DNA of 56,522 nt, taken from the IMG/VR virus record IMGVR_UViG_3300032286_000468, positions 1-56,522 of that record, one strand, 5' to 3'. Made by a program: the position numbers and the translations under genes. This document shows positions 44,349 to 52,248 of this stretch, one piece after another; position 1 is the stretch's first letter, and each line of letters opens with the position of its first letter. Below the pieces are notes generated by a model. That model made no database searches and was not told the DNA's origin. It worked only from the letters and a program-made list of their open reading frames with translations. This DNA is from a virus.

Positions 44349-45671
44349 TTAAAGATTTTTAGGACCGTATAATCCGTAACTATCACGAACTATTCTCAAA
44401 GATGTAAGCATTTTATTGGTAGGATCAAAATGATGTCTCAAGTTATTAATTAAATAAAATCCGCTTTGTTCTGGATCCACCTCTCCGGTATTTGCAGGTT
44501 CCATTTTTGGAAATTGCACATAAATTATATCACCACATTTAAGATTGATGTTCAGCGGAACATTTATATTTATTGCTTGACTGAATAATAAGTTGTATCT
44601 TGAATATGACATAGCCATATCAGCACCACTTCTCAATTTATCACTTACTGAACCATCTGGATTTAATATTCCACGATCTGCCACCTTTACCATAATACGA
44701 GTTACACTATCACCAAATTCATCAGATACGACAATACTTTCAGCAGCACCAAGTTTATTTTTGACTTGATCTTTTAACGTATACTTATATAAATCCAATG
44801 AATTGCTATAAAGATCATAAAAATAAGTCTTATTTGAATACATACCAACTCTCAAAGATTTCATCAAATCAATATTTTTTTCAAAATTATAATTAATAAG
44901 TTTAAAGTTATTATTTAAATTATTATGTTCAATTACATATTGATCGTAACTATAATTGTAAACCTTTTTTTTATTTGCACTTGATGCTTCTATTCTTGTA
45001 TTTGATACTAAACTATCAATACTTCTAAAATTAAATCCATCCTTATTTTCATAAAAGAAAAAACCAGCAGTCCCTTTTGCTATTCCACTTTGATCACCAC
45101 CAGAAGTTCCTGTTGGACCACCAGAAATTGTAGAAACTGATTTTGGTCCCAACCACTGCAAAGTATGAAATGGTTTTTTGTTATTTCCAATAAAAGAATA
45201 AGAATTTGAAGTTTGTTCTATATTTTCATCTTTGAATTTATTTGTTTTTAAATCATCTTTGAGAATTTTGGTTACAGTATTTTTTAAATTTCCTCTATAA
45301 ACAGTTTGACATCTCACTGTTTCATTAGTTAAACCCTCTCTAGAAACAAGATGCAAAGTAAATGATTCATTTGTGTGTTCTGCCTTAATATTACTTACTT
45401 TGTAAACATACATTGCATTTTCTCCATCCAATACGAATGTCCCAGAAACAGTTTCAATTTCCATTGAAACACTTTCACCGCCACGAATTGGAAGTCTATT
45501 AAGAATAGAATATATGTTGGTGACATTCATTGTCATTGTTATACAAGGAGATAAAATGTCCTCATAATAATCTATTGCTGTAATTGAATTCGTTAAGTCC
45601 TTTTTGATCTTACCATCTAATGATGCAATGGTAACTGATTGGTATCTTAAACCTTGTACTGCTATTGCCAT
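44349..45671 (-). CDS. 27: Baseplate hub protein gp27
   Basis: This 440-residue protein is similar in length and layout to T4 gp27 (391 residues), which forms the trimeric hub under gp5 and continues the tail tube. Residues 1-120 (RYQSVTIASLDGKIKKDLTN, YYEDILSPCITMTMNVTNIY, and LHLVSREGL) form the first tube-like barrel of this family. The end includes LNLKCGDIIYVQFPKM and SGFYLINNLRHHFDPTNKML, the typical second barrel and C-terminus. The ATG overlaps the stop of the M15 protein (TAATG). It is followed by the 69-aa and gp5-like genes, the same neighbours as in the hub of related phages. Confidence is high that it is hub, moderate for the exact name. Confidence 0.8.
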   Translation of the reverse strand: MAIAVQGLRYQSVTIASLDGKIKKDLTNSITAIDYYEDILSPCITMTMNVTNIYSILNRLPIRGGESVSMEIETVSGTFVLDGENAMYVYKVSNIKAEHTNESFTLHLVSREGLTNETVRCQTVYRGNLKNTVTKILKDDLKTNKFKDENIEQTSNSYSFIGNNKKPFHTLQWLGPKSVSTISGGPTGTSGGDQSGIAKGTAGFFFYENKDGFNFRSIDSLVSNTRIEASSANKKKVYNYSYDQYVIEHNNLNNNFKLINYNFEKNIDLMKSLRVGMYSNKTYFYDLYSNSLDLYKYTLKDQVKNKLGAAESIVVSDEFGDSVTRIMVKVADRGILNPDGSVSDKLRSGADMAMSYSRYNLLFSQAININVPLNINLKCGDIIYVQFPKMEPANTGEVDPEQSGFYLINNLRHHFDPTNKMLTSLRIVRDSYGLYGPKNL

Positions 45672-47698
45672 TATGTTGAAGAGAGGTTAGTAAGAAGCAT
45701 AGTCTTCCATAGACTATTTAATATCTGTCCTTCAGAAAGTGATACAACAGCAACTCCGCCGCCACCTCCTCCACCCCCTCCCATTGGAATGGGAACTGGA
45801 ACCATAGAAGGTTGTCCCGCTGGTTGAGATTGGCCAAGCAATATTGCCGATCCGGGTGTTTGTTCTTGTAATGGAGTTGTAATTGCTCCTGGAACTTGTG
45901 GTGTTTGTCCTGGCGCTATTTGTGCTTGTCTTCTTTCTCTAATACCTTTGACATAAACATTATAATTTTTTTGTAGTTGTTTAATTTCGGGATCAGTTCC
46001 TTGTTTTCCTCCGGAAAGTTGCGATTTTAATTTTGGGTCTTTTAGTATTCTATCGGCTCCTTTTCCCATAGTTTGTTTTGCAAAATCTTCAATTGATTGT
46101 TGCTTTGTGTCTGGGGTACTTCCTCTTATATCTGCTGTTTCTTTTGCTCCTTTTTTTGCTGATGGTTTTTGATTTCCTGTTCCAAATAATGACTTTAAGT
46201 CAAATCCAGATCCACCCTCACGACTTCCTGCGGAAAAATGCATAGTATCTTTTGAACTTCTCCAATCTCCCCCCCAACCAAGCCCATATTTGTGAGCAAT
46301 CTCACTTATGTTTTTTGGAAGATTTGTTTTAAACGTGCTACCACTGGGACTATACGGATTATCCGATGGATTTATATCAATTGCTGCCCCATAAGGATGG
46401 AAATATCTATTTTCATCATAATCTGGATCTGCCGGACCACTTCCTCCTCCACTACCAGCCTTCCTCCATCCACCAATTGAATTTATTTTATAACCACTAT
46501 TTTCAAGTTCATCTACAAAACCTTTAAATCTTGGTGCTAATGCCGTAGCTACTTGATAACTAGCCCCACTTTTTGTTTTTAGTGTGGTTAATTTAATTCC
46601 ACTATTCCAAGGTCTATCTTTAACAACACCAGAAGATTGTGAAAAATCACCAGTATCAAATGTTTGTTTGCTGCCAGATTCTGGTTCTAATTTTTCATTT
46701 TTTTCTATTGGTTTTCCTTGATCTTGTTGTATTTCTTGCTGTTTTGGTGATTGTTTTCCAGACGCAGCACCCATACCACCAGCAATTTTTTCAAACTTAC
46801 TTACAACTTTATCAAACTTATCAGTAATACTTACAAACGTAACATTACTTGCAGATGCTGCTTCTCTTTGTATTTTTTCTTGTGCTTTCAGTCTCTGGTC
46901 CATCTTATCAGCACCAGTCAGTTTATCTGCTAAATTTCCACCAAGTTGTCCTCCACCAAATCCACCAGCAAGAGAACCAATAATTCCACCAATTACTGCA
47001 CCAGGAGCTGCACCAACACCACCAAACAAAGCGCCTATACCTGCACCTACTGCTGCCCCCGCTTGCCCACCAGCCCAAGCACCAGCAAGACCACCAGCAA
47101 GACCACCGCCCGCCCCAACTCCTGCTTGAAGGTTTGATTGCCCTTCGCCTTTTCTTCCCATAAAGTCGGCAGCAGTCAATCCAACGGACAATAATCCGCC
47201 ACCAATTCTTCCTATTTTTCCAATTTTTCCTTTTGGTGCTTTTGCGGAACCAACATCTTCAATTTTGCTTGGTTGTCTATTAAAATTGACAATATTATTT
47301 GCTGCCTTAACTCCTGTTGGTTTAGTTTTTTGTCCTATTTTAGATATTCCCGAAAAAATATTTTTACTTCCTTTTGTTGCTGTTATTGCTGGTTTTCCTT
47401 TACCAAATTTTTTAATTAAAGATCTTAATCCAAATCCTCCGGCGGCACCAACTCCAAGTGCAGAAAGAAGAGAACCAAATAATCCGCCATTTCCTCCACC
47501 ACCATCCATCCCAATAGAAAATTCAAGGTCTTCTACTTTTTTGACTTTTGGTAATTTTATTTTTTTGACATCTTTATTGCTTGTATCTAACCAATTAATA
47601 AAGGCATCATATTCTTTCGCCCTTTTTGTTAATGGGCGTCTAGTTTTTACAATATTATTGGCAGCAGTTAGTAGGGGAGAAAAAAGTTTAGTTTTCAT
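45671..47698 (-). CDS. Tape-measure-region protein with M15 peptidase-like domain
   Basis: This is a 675-residue protein. Residues 160-255 are a Gly/Ala zipper (GGLAGAWAGGQAGAAVGAGI), possibly membrane-active. Residues 365-490 look like a D-Ala-D-Ala carboxypeptidase/M15 domain: NSIGGWR at 406, YFHPYGAAIDIN at 432, GWGGDW at 474, and DTMHFS at 484. Likely zinc ligands are His434, Asp441 and His487, with Asp484 as the general base. Such enzymes cut peptide crosslinks in peptidoglycan. The Gly-rich, Pro/Gln-rich rest and its position after gp51-like suggest part of the tail interior (gp29-like region), so the domain may open the wall during DNA entry. Stop and start share TAATG with its neighbours. 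Confidence 0.78.
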   Translation of the reverse strand: MKTKLFSPLLTAANNIVKTRRPLTKRAKEYDAFINWLDTSNKDVKKIKLPKVKKVEDLEFSIGMDGGGGNGGLFGSLLSALGVGAAGGFGLRSLIKKFGKGKPAITATKGSKNIFSGISKIGQKTKPTGVKAANNIVNFNRQPSKIEDVGSAKAPKGKIGKIGRIGGGLLSVGLTAADFMGRKGEGQSNLQAGVGAGGGLAGGLAGAWAGGQAGAAVGAGIGALFGGVGAAPGAVIGGIIGSLAGGFGGGQLGGNLADKLTGADKMDQRLKAQEKIQREAASASNVTFVSITDKFDKVVSKFEKIAGGMGAASGKQSPKQQEIQQDQGKPIEKNEKLEPESGSKQTFDTGDFSQSSGVVKDRPWNSGIKLTTLKTKSGASYQVATALAPRFKGFVDELENSGYKINSIGGWRKAGSGGGSGPADPDYDENRYFHPYGAAIDINPSDNPYSPSGSTFKTNLPKNISEIAHKYGLGWGGDWRSSKDTMHFSAGSREGGSGFDLKSLFGTGNQKPSAKKGAKETADIRGSTPDTKQQSIEDFAKQTMGKGADRILKDPKLKSQLSGGKQGTDPEIKQLQKNYNVYVKGIRERRQAQIAPGQTPQVPGAITTPLQEQTPGSAILLGQSQPAGQPSMVPVPIPMGGGGGGGGGVAVVSLSEGQILNSLWKTMLLTNLSST

Positions 47699-49389
47699 TA
47701 TCCATCCACAATATTATAAACCATTCTTGAATATAATGTTAAGAAATTATCATAGTTTGATGATGGGTAAAATGGAGCAGTTGGTCCATTTTGTTGTGGT
47801 GATGGTGGTGCAGATATTTTACCACCACCTCCAGATGATGCTGGTTGAACTTTTGGCGATGGTTGTTGGAATGGAATAACTTGTATTGGTTGTGGTCCTG
47901 ATTTTGATGCTGACGGTGGTTGTGGAGATTGTTGTCCTGGTTTTGTTGGTGTTTGTGGTAGTTGCACTCCAGATTTAGATAAGAAATTTTCCAATCTTTT
48001 ATAAAATGCTGATGTGTGAATATTTTCTTGAGTTCCGCCAGGAAGGGATGGCCAGATACCTCTTAATTTGGCAACTACATCAGCAGTTTTTCCGGATTTC
48101 ATCAAATTTACTATTTCCTGCTCTCCTCCTTTAAATTGGCCAGCAAGAAATGACCTATCAATTTTATATTGATTTTCTTGATTGAATTTTGCAGTGGATG
48201 GATCCAATCCAGCATCAATTGCCCTTTTTCTAAGATATTGAGACATATGTTGCATTCTCCCCATAGCACCCGAGGTCTTTCCTTCTTTTTTGAGTGCTTC
48301 TACTTTGGAAATTGCTTGGTCTATTGTCATTTCAGATAGACCTTTCATTTCTCCTATTGTATTTACAGATTCAATTCCACCTTCAGCACCTGAAATAGCA
48401 GACATTAGAGAATTAATTTCTTTTGGTGCTGGACCAGAGATTAATTGTCCCCCACCTCCACCAGCAGGACTACCGCCAGGAGGGGCACCAGGACTAGCAG
48501 GTTTTGAACTAGAACCGGAACTAGAACTTCCACCAGAAGATTTTCCGGGTTTTCCTTTCAAACCATCAAGTATTTTATCAAATCTATCTAAAATGGAATT
48601 AAATTTATCCAAAACATTTCCTGGAACTTCTGGCGCAGTATCTCCGGGTTGAACATCTTCACCTCCGGGTTGAGAAAGACCACTCACAGCAGCACCAGCC
48701 CCAAGAGCAGCAGTACCACCTAAAAGTAATTTTCCTATTCCACCCCCACCACCTTTCAGTCCTTTTGGTATTTTTGATAATAAATTCCCTTCTTGCTTCA
48801 TCGCAGGACCAGCAATATTTGGTGGTCGTTTTCCCGCCATTCCAGGAACCAATCCACCCGCCAATCCACCAAGTGCGGACATTATGGCACCAATTAATCC
48901 TCCACCACCTCCACCACCAGAAAGTCCAGAAATTTGCTCTATAATTTTAAGTATTGCTTTTCTTAGTGCCTTTGCAACATCAAAAGTTTCTGTAAAAGTA
49001 GTCTTTAAATTGTCTATATTTTCTTTAACTCTATCTAAATTCTTCTTTGCCCCAAAAAAAGTGATAAAAGCAAGTGCTTCTTTAAATTTATCAAAGAATC
49101 CACCAAAGAATTTGGAACTTTTCTTTTCCTTTGTTTCTTTATTTCCAAAAATATTTTGAATTGTATTTGTAGTATTAAAGACAGTTGAAGAAAGGTTACT
49201 GATTAATGCCTGCAAATTATTTGGTTTTGCCGATACTTTTGCTCTATCAAAATTTACAATTTTATTCTTCGCACTAGAAAGAATTGAGGAACCAAGAGAA
49301 GAACCACCAGAAACAAATTTAAGTGCTTGTTCCTTTGTTGGTTTTTGCTTTCCTATAATTTTTTCTGGTTGAAGAACAGAACTAACCAT
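47698..49389 (-). CDS. Tape-measure-region protein with lysozyme-like domain
   Basis: This is a 563-residue protein. Residues 25-55 (AKNKIVNFDRAKVSAKPNN) resemble residues 130-150 of the next protein (VKAANNIVNFNRQPSK). Residues 100-150 are helical and hydrophobic (EALAFITFFGAKKNLDRVKE), and 155-245 are a Gly-rich zipper. Residues 325-470 look like a muramidase/lytic-type domain: SAISGAEGGIESVNTIGEMK at 330, GAMGRMQHMSQYLRKRAIDA at 374, and FNQENQYKIDRSFL after it; Glu336 is the candidate acid. The end is Pro/Gln/Ser-rich. It follows gp26/gp51-like, where a tape measure is expected. I infer a tail-tube interior protein; enzyme activity is inferred from the motif only. Confidence 0.72.
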   Translation of the reverse strand: MVSSVLQPEKIIGKQKPTKEQALKFVSGGSSLGSSILSSAKNKIVNFDRAKVSAKPNNLQALISNLSSTVFNTTNTIQNIFGNKETKEKKSSKFFGGFFDKFKEALAFITFFGAKKNLDRVKENIDNLKTTFTETFDVAKALRKAILKIIEQISGLSGGGGGGGLIGAIMSALGGLAGGLVPGMAGKRPPNIAGPAMKQEGNLLSKIPKGLKGGGGGIGKLLLGGTAALGAGAAVSGLSQPGGEDVQPGDTAPEVPGNVLDKFNSILDRFDKILDGLKGKPGKSSGGSSSSGSSSKPASPGAPPGGSPAGGGGGQLISGPAPKEINSLMSAISGAEGGIESVNTIGEMKGLSEMTIDQAISKVEALKKEGKTSGAMGRMQHMSQYLRKRAIDAGLDPSTAKFNQENQYKIDRSFLAGQFKGGEQEIVNLMKSGKTADVVAKLRGIWPSLPGGTQENIHTSAFYKRLENFLSKSGVQLPQTPTKPGQQSPQPPSASKSGPQPIQVIPFQQPSPKVQPASSGGGGKISAPPSPQQNGPTAPFYPSSNYDNFLTLYSRMVYNIVDG

Positions 49390-49558
49390 TACTTTGTTGT
49401 GCCTTTAAGTTTTCTTCTTCTACAAACTGATTTAATAATGCTAGGTAAATGTCCCGCTCCCAAGGTATAAGATTCTCTATCTCGGTCAAAGAATATTTAT
49501 AATGCGTTATTAAAGAGAAATTGATTTTAAAATATGACTCAAGATCCATATGAGCCAT
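49382..49558 (-). CDS. 51: gp51-like tail assembly protein
   Basis: The frame from the ATG at 49558 gives 58 residues, MAHMDLESYFKINFSLITHY, then KYSLTEIENLIPWERDIYLA, LLNQFVEEENLKAQQSNG. It resembles the small protein after gp26 in T4-like cyanophages, which annotators link to T4 gp51 (hub assembly). A TTG start at 49564 is possible but less likely. The frame is open upstream across the gp26 stop, and a slippery heptamer at the end of gp26 would fuse it to gp26 by -1 frameshift. It overlaps the next gene by 8 bases. The name is by context and shape, so moderate. Confidence 0.7.
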   Translation of the reverse strand: MAHMDLESYFKINFSLITHYKYSLTEIENLIPWERDIYLALLNQFVEEENLKAQQSNG

Positions 49559-49560
49559 TA

Positions 49561-50286
49561 TCAACCGAAAAAACTTGTCAATCCCTCCAACGTAACTTCA
49601 CTTTCTTTTTTTGTATTTGGGTTAGTCACTTTAAAAGTGTGTGCGAGTTTAGGCATCGTATTGAAGAACTTTTCTACTTCTTGGAACTGCTGCGAAGTCA
49701 AAGTTTCAATCCAATCATTGAGTTCCTTTTTGGTACAATCTGCTGCTGCCCAAGATTCGTCGGCATTAAAGACCATATCAATACAAGAAGAAACAATATC
49801 AAATGACTTTTCAATAGAAGAAACATCATTTGAACTGAAATCAAAGTTATTCTTGATAAATTCATTCAAAGATGGATACTTCATTCTTAATACCAATCCA
49901 TCACCCAAATTAATATCAGTAGAGTGCTCTGGGTCTTTTTGAACCTCAATTTCATCAATATAAATCTTAACTGGAACTTCGGTAGTTCCGTCATCACTAC
50001 AAGTTACAATCAGTTCAATTGCTTCACCAACTGATTTTGCACGAACATTTAGGAAGATATATTCAATATCAAAAGTAGGAAGTTCTTCTACTTTAATGCC
50101 CTTTGTTAGGATGCAATCTTTTAAAATTTGTTTGATTGCCGATGTAATTTGTTTTACGTCTTCGCTTTCAAGAGCAAGAATAAGTATTTTTTCTTCTTTG
50201 ACTAAAAATGGACGATATTTGATACTTTTTCCTGTTGAGGGCAAATCAAGAGTATATTGTGGCGTAGCAATTTTAGGTAAAGGCAT
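49561..50286 (-). CDS. 26: Baseplate hub subunit gp26 (tail assembly chaperone-type)
   Basis: This 241-residue protein is similar to the gp26 family of T4-like phages (T4 gp26 is 208 residues): MPLPKIATPQYTLDLPSTGK, FLVKEEKILILALESEDVKQ near 28, LPTFDIEYIFLNVRAKSVGE near 69, and a C-terminus HTFKVTNPNTKKESEVTLEG. It precedes the gp51-like frame and ends in a slippery heptamer. Its place right before the tape-measure-type proteins fits a tail assembly chaperone that holds the tape measure, as in lambda gpG. In T4 gp26 is described as a hub component. A late-type promoter lies about 27 bases upstream of the ATG; no ribosome site is obvious. Confidence 0.8.
   Translation of the reverse strand: MPLPKIATPQYTLDLPSTGKSIKYRPFLVKEEKILILALESEDVKQITSAIKQILKDCILTKGIKVEELPTFDIEYIFLNVRAKSVGEAIELIVTCSDDGTTEVPVKIYIDEIEVQKDPEHSTDINLGDGLVLRMKYPSLNEFIKNNFDFSSNDVSSIEKSFDIVSSCIDMVFNADESWAAADCTKKELNDWIETLTSQQFQEVEKFFNTMPKLAHTFKVTNPNTKKESEVTLEGLTSFFG
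49567..49573 (-). other. Probable -1 programmed frameshift site in gp26/gp51
   Basis: On the minus strand the last codons of gp26 are AGT TTT TTC GGT TGA. The heptamer T TTT TTC (49573-49567) fits the X XXY YYZ rule exactly in frame. After a one-base slip the ribosome reads CGG TTG ATA ATG GCT and continues through the gp51-like frame to 49382, giving a fusion of about 301 residues. A GGAGGGA purine tract (49588-49582) lies 8 bases upstream, close to the spacing of the stimulatory Shine-Dalgarno in E. coli dnaX. The arrangement is like lambda G/GT tail chaperones. The site is read directly; slippage is inferred. Confidence 0.6.
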
Positions 50287-50312
50287 TTTGAATGATTAAG
50301 TTCAGTTGTGAT

Positions 50313-50320
50313 TATTTATT
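50313..50320 (-). promoter_or_regulatory. Late-type promoter motif AATAAATA
   Basis: The minus strand reads CCAATAAATAAT about 27 bases before the ATG of gp26, just after the TAA of the gp54-like gene. Confidence 0.6.
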
Positions 50321-50327
50321 GGTGATT

Positions 50328-51233
50328 TTAAAATAGTGGATTGTTAGGTGGTTTATATACACCAGGAACGGAAGTATCTCCTCTTAAAGCAGCATCAAGA
50401 AGATTTGAAGCACTAGACGCTAATTTTGAACCAGCCGTAATTGTTGTTTGAAGTGCTTCTTGGGAAGCATTTCTTGCTACATTTCCAGAACCAACCTGAC
50501 TGCGACTATTGCTAGTGTTATCTCCTTTGTGGGACATTACGACATATCTAGAATAACTAAAATTTATAGTAGTTTTTGTGATTGTACTTCCTTCGTAAGA
50601 TAATGGAAGTGCCGTAATATTTGTAGGAAAGGCATCTATAAATTGATATGTTAAAGTTGTATGGTTTTTTGTTCCTCCACCACCTACTTTATTTGGAGAA
50701 TTGACCATATCTCTTTCAAATTTTGATATAGCAATTACTTTTTTATAAGTGTCTGGATATCTAAGTCTATAATAACTATTGTTATCTAAAAATCTAACTT
50801 GACCAGCAGGACTTGCAGTATATCCACCATCATTATCATAAATTGGGTCAATAAAATTCATCCATTCTTCAAATAAACGAATTAATTTATATTCAGCATC
50901 AACATAAAAAGTTAAATTAAAATCTGAAAAAATTCTACGAGTTGGAAATCTTTCCAAAACACCCTGACGACTTCCGGATTCTTCACCGACATCAAAAGTT
51001 GAACCGGGAAGAACTGCTTCCGCGCACATAAAATCATATTTAAGTTTATCATCTTTACCAGTTAATCCACATTTAGACAAATAATTTGCCAAAGTATCAT
51101 CTCCGGAACCACCAGAAGATAAAAACATAGATACTTTGAATTGGCTCGTTAGAGACAAACTATTTAAATATTTTCTATTTACGTCTTCTATTGACGTATA
51201 AAGTGGAGATATTTGATAAAAATTATCAGCCAT
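50328..51233 (-). CDS. 54: gp54-like tail tube initiator protein
   Basis: This is a 301-residue protein. Residues 30-60 (SQFKVSMFLSSGGSGDDTLA), then CAEAVLPGSTFDVGEE near 70, RRIFSDFNLTFYVDAEYKLI near 99, and LSYEGSTITKTTINFSYSRY near 216 fit the tube-protein fold family that includes T4 gp54, gp19 and gp48. T4 gp54 is 320 residues and starts tube growth on the baseplate. The alternating strands and LFEEWMNFIDP helix fit this fold. It could instead be a tail tube paralogue. It starts 31 bases from gp4 on the other strand, so these genes diverge. The name is moderate by family, not certain. Confidence 0.65.
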   Translation of the reverse strand: MADNFYQISPLYTSIEDVNRKYLNSLSLTSQFKVSMFLSSGGSGDDTLANYLSKCGLTGKDDKLKYDFMCAEAVLPGSTFDVGEESGSRQGVLERFPTRRIFSDFNLTFYVDAEYKLIRLFEEWMNFIDPIYDNDGGYTASPAGQVRFLDNNSYYRLRYPDTYKKVIAISKFERDMVNSPNKVGGGGTKNHTTLTYQFIDAFPTNITALPLSYEGSTITKTTINFSYSRYVVMSHKGDNTSNSRSQVGSGNVARNASQEALQTTITAGSKLASSASNLLDAALRGDTSVPGVYKPPNNPLF

Positions 51234-51240
51234 CTAAATA
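51234..51240 (+). promoter_or_regulatory. Late-type promoter motif CTAAATA
   Basis: CTAAATA on the plus strand starts 1 base after the gp54-like ATG codon and 24 bases before the gp4 start. It would drive the gp4 to gp53 operon. Confidence 0.45.
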
Positions 51241-51264
51241 AGCGTATAACATTCTATACTATGT

Positions 51265-51726
51265 ATGCCCCGTAACGAAGACAGTAAATACAATCAAGGA
51301 AAATATCGCCCACACAATCCACAAAAGTATGGTGGCGATGTATCCAATATTGTATATCGTTCTTCTTATGAGTTAAAGTTTATGCAATATTGTGATTTGA
51401 CTGAAAGTGTGAATAGTTGGAAAAGTGAAGAATTTTGGATTCCCTATCGCTCCCCTTTGGATGGAAAAACACATAGATACTTTCCCGACTTTTTTCTTAA
51501 ATACAAAGACAAAGATGGCAAAACAAGAAATATGGTCGTGGAAATCAAACCAGCAAAGGACTTAAAAGAACCACAAACAAATCCAGCTAGAAGAACAAAG
51601 TCTTGGGCGTATTCAGTCAAAATGTGGGCAATTAATCAAGCAAAATGGGCAGCAGCAAAAGAGTGGTGTGCCGACCACAATTATGAGTTTAAAATTATGA
51701 CAGAAAAAGAATTATTCGGGAGATAA
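51265..51726 (+). CDS. 4: Head completion protein gp4
   Basis: This is a 153-residue protein similar to T4 gp4/gp50. Residues 8-42 (KYNQGKYRPHNPQKYGGDVS, then IVYRSSYELKFMQYC) and 60-82 (PYRSPLDGKTHRYFPDFFLK) are typical. T4 gp4 seals the filled head before tail joining. The fold resembles a TnsA-type PD-(D/E)xK nuclease: candidate residues are Glu36, Asp75, Glu93 and Lys95 (PDF and EIK). Activity in T4 gp4 is not established to my knowledge. The ATG at 51265 is used; the ATG at 51261 is out of frame. It is first in a plus-strand operon with an unknown protein, gp48 and gp53. Confidence 0.85.
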   Translation: MPRNEDSKYNQGKYRPHNPQKYGGDVSNIVYRSSYELKFMQYCDLTESVNSWKSEEFWIPYRSPLDGKTHRYFPDFFLKYKDKDGKTRNMVVEIKPAKDLKEPQTNPARRTKSWAYSVKMWAINQAKWAAAKEWCADHNYEFKIMTEKELFGR

Positions 51727-51730
51727 AGAT

Positions 51731-52246
51731 ATGATCGCAGAAAAAATACTTAAAGAGGCGGGAACTAAACGCTGGTCCACCATCTGGTATACAAATAGAT
51801 TGATGGATGAGCTAGCAAAGTATCAAGATAAGGATTCTAGTGAGATTGATACTAATTTTATTTCGCCGGGAGATTTGGTATTTTTTATGTATTCAGCAAA
51901 ATATCCACAAAAATATAAATTCTGGGATATGCAACCACTTGCTTATATTATAGATATTGATACGAAATCTGGAATATTCTTTGGTTCTAATCTTCATTAT
52001 CTAAATCCACAATATCGTGGAGGCATTGCTGCTTCTTACATAAATAAATCAGGAAATGTGAATGCGCCAAGAAAGACTTTACATAATTACCTTTTTTCTG
52101 GCGTAACTAGTCATTTTTTCAAAGTACCTGAAAGTGAATGGAGAGAAGTTTCTTTGCTTCCCACCGAAAGATTTGTAGATAGAAGAGGACAACCAGTATT
52201 CAAATCCAAAGTTTGGGATTATCCAGATAACTTATCGGCACCGTAA
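51731..52246 (+). CDS. Unknown protein between gp4 and gp48
   Basis: This 171-residue protein starts MIAEKILKEAGTKRWSTIWY 4 bases after gp4. It contains PGDLVFFMYSAKYPQKYKFW, then QPLAYIIDIDTKSGIFFGSN and LHYLNPQYRGGIAASYINK. I recall a similar layout (PGDLVFF... G..FGSNLHYL) in other T4-like phage structural clusters, with no settled function. It has no membrane segment or signal peptide. Aromatic residues and short strands suggest a compact beta domain. Being between gp4 and gp48 with 4- and 2-base gaps, it is surely co-expressed; a role in head or tail joining is possible but inferred. Confidence 0.75.
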   Translation: MIAEKILKEAGTKRWSTIWYTNRLMDELAKYQDKDSSEIDTNFISPGDLVFFMYSAKYPQKYKFWDMQPLAYIIDIDTKSGIFFGSNLHYLNPQYRGGIAASYINKSGNVNAPRKTLHNYLFSGVTSHFFKVPESEWREVSLLPTERFVDRRGQPVFKSKVWDYPDNLSAP

Positions 52247-52248
52247 AT

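Noticed and set aside
47265-47879. 204-residue plus-strand frame over the two hydrolase-bearing genes
   Set aside because: It spans the junction of two minus-strand genes and has a low-complexity composition complementary to Gly/Pro-rich repeats; no independent support.
51265-51726. gp4 as a homing or restriction endonuclease
   Set aside because: The PD-(D/E)xK-like residues are part of the known head completion family pattern, and the gene lies in an operon with gp48 and gp53.
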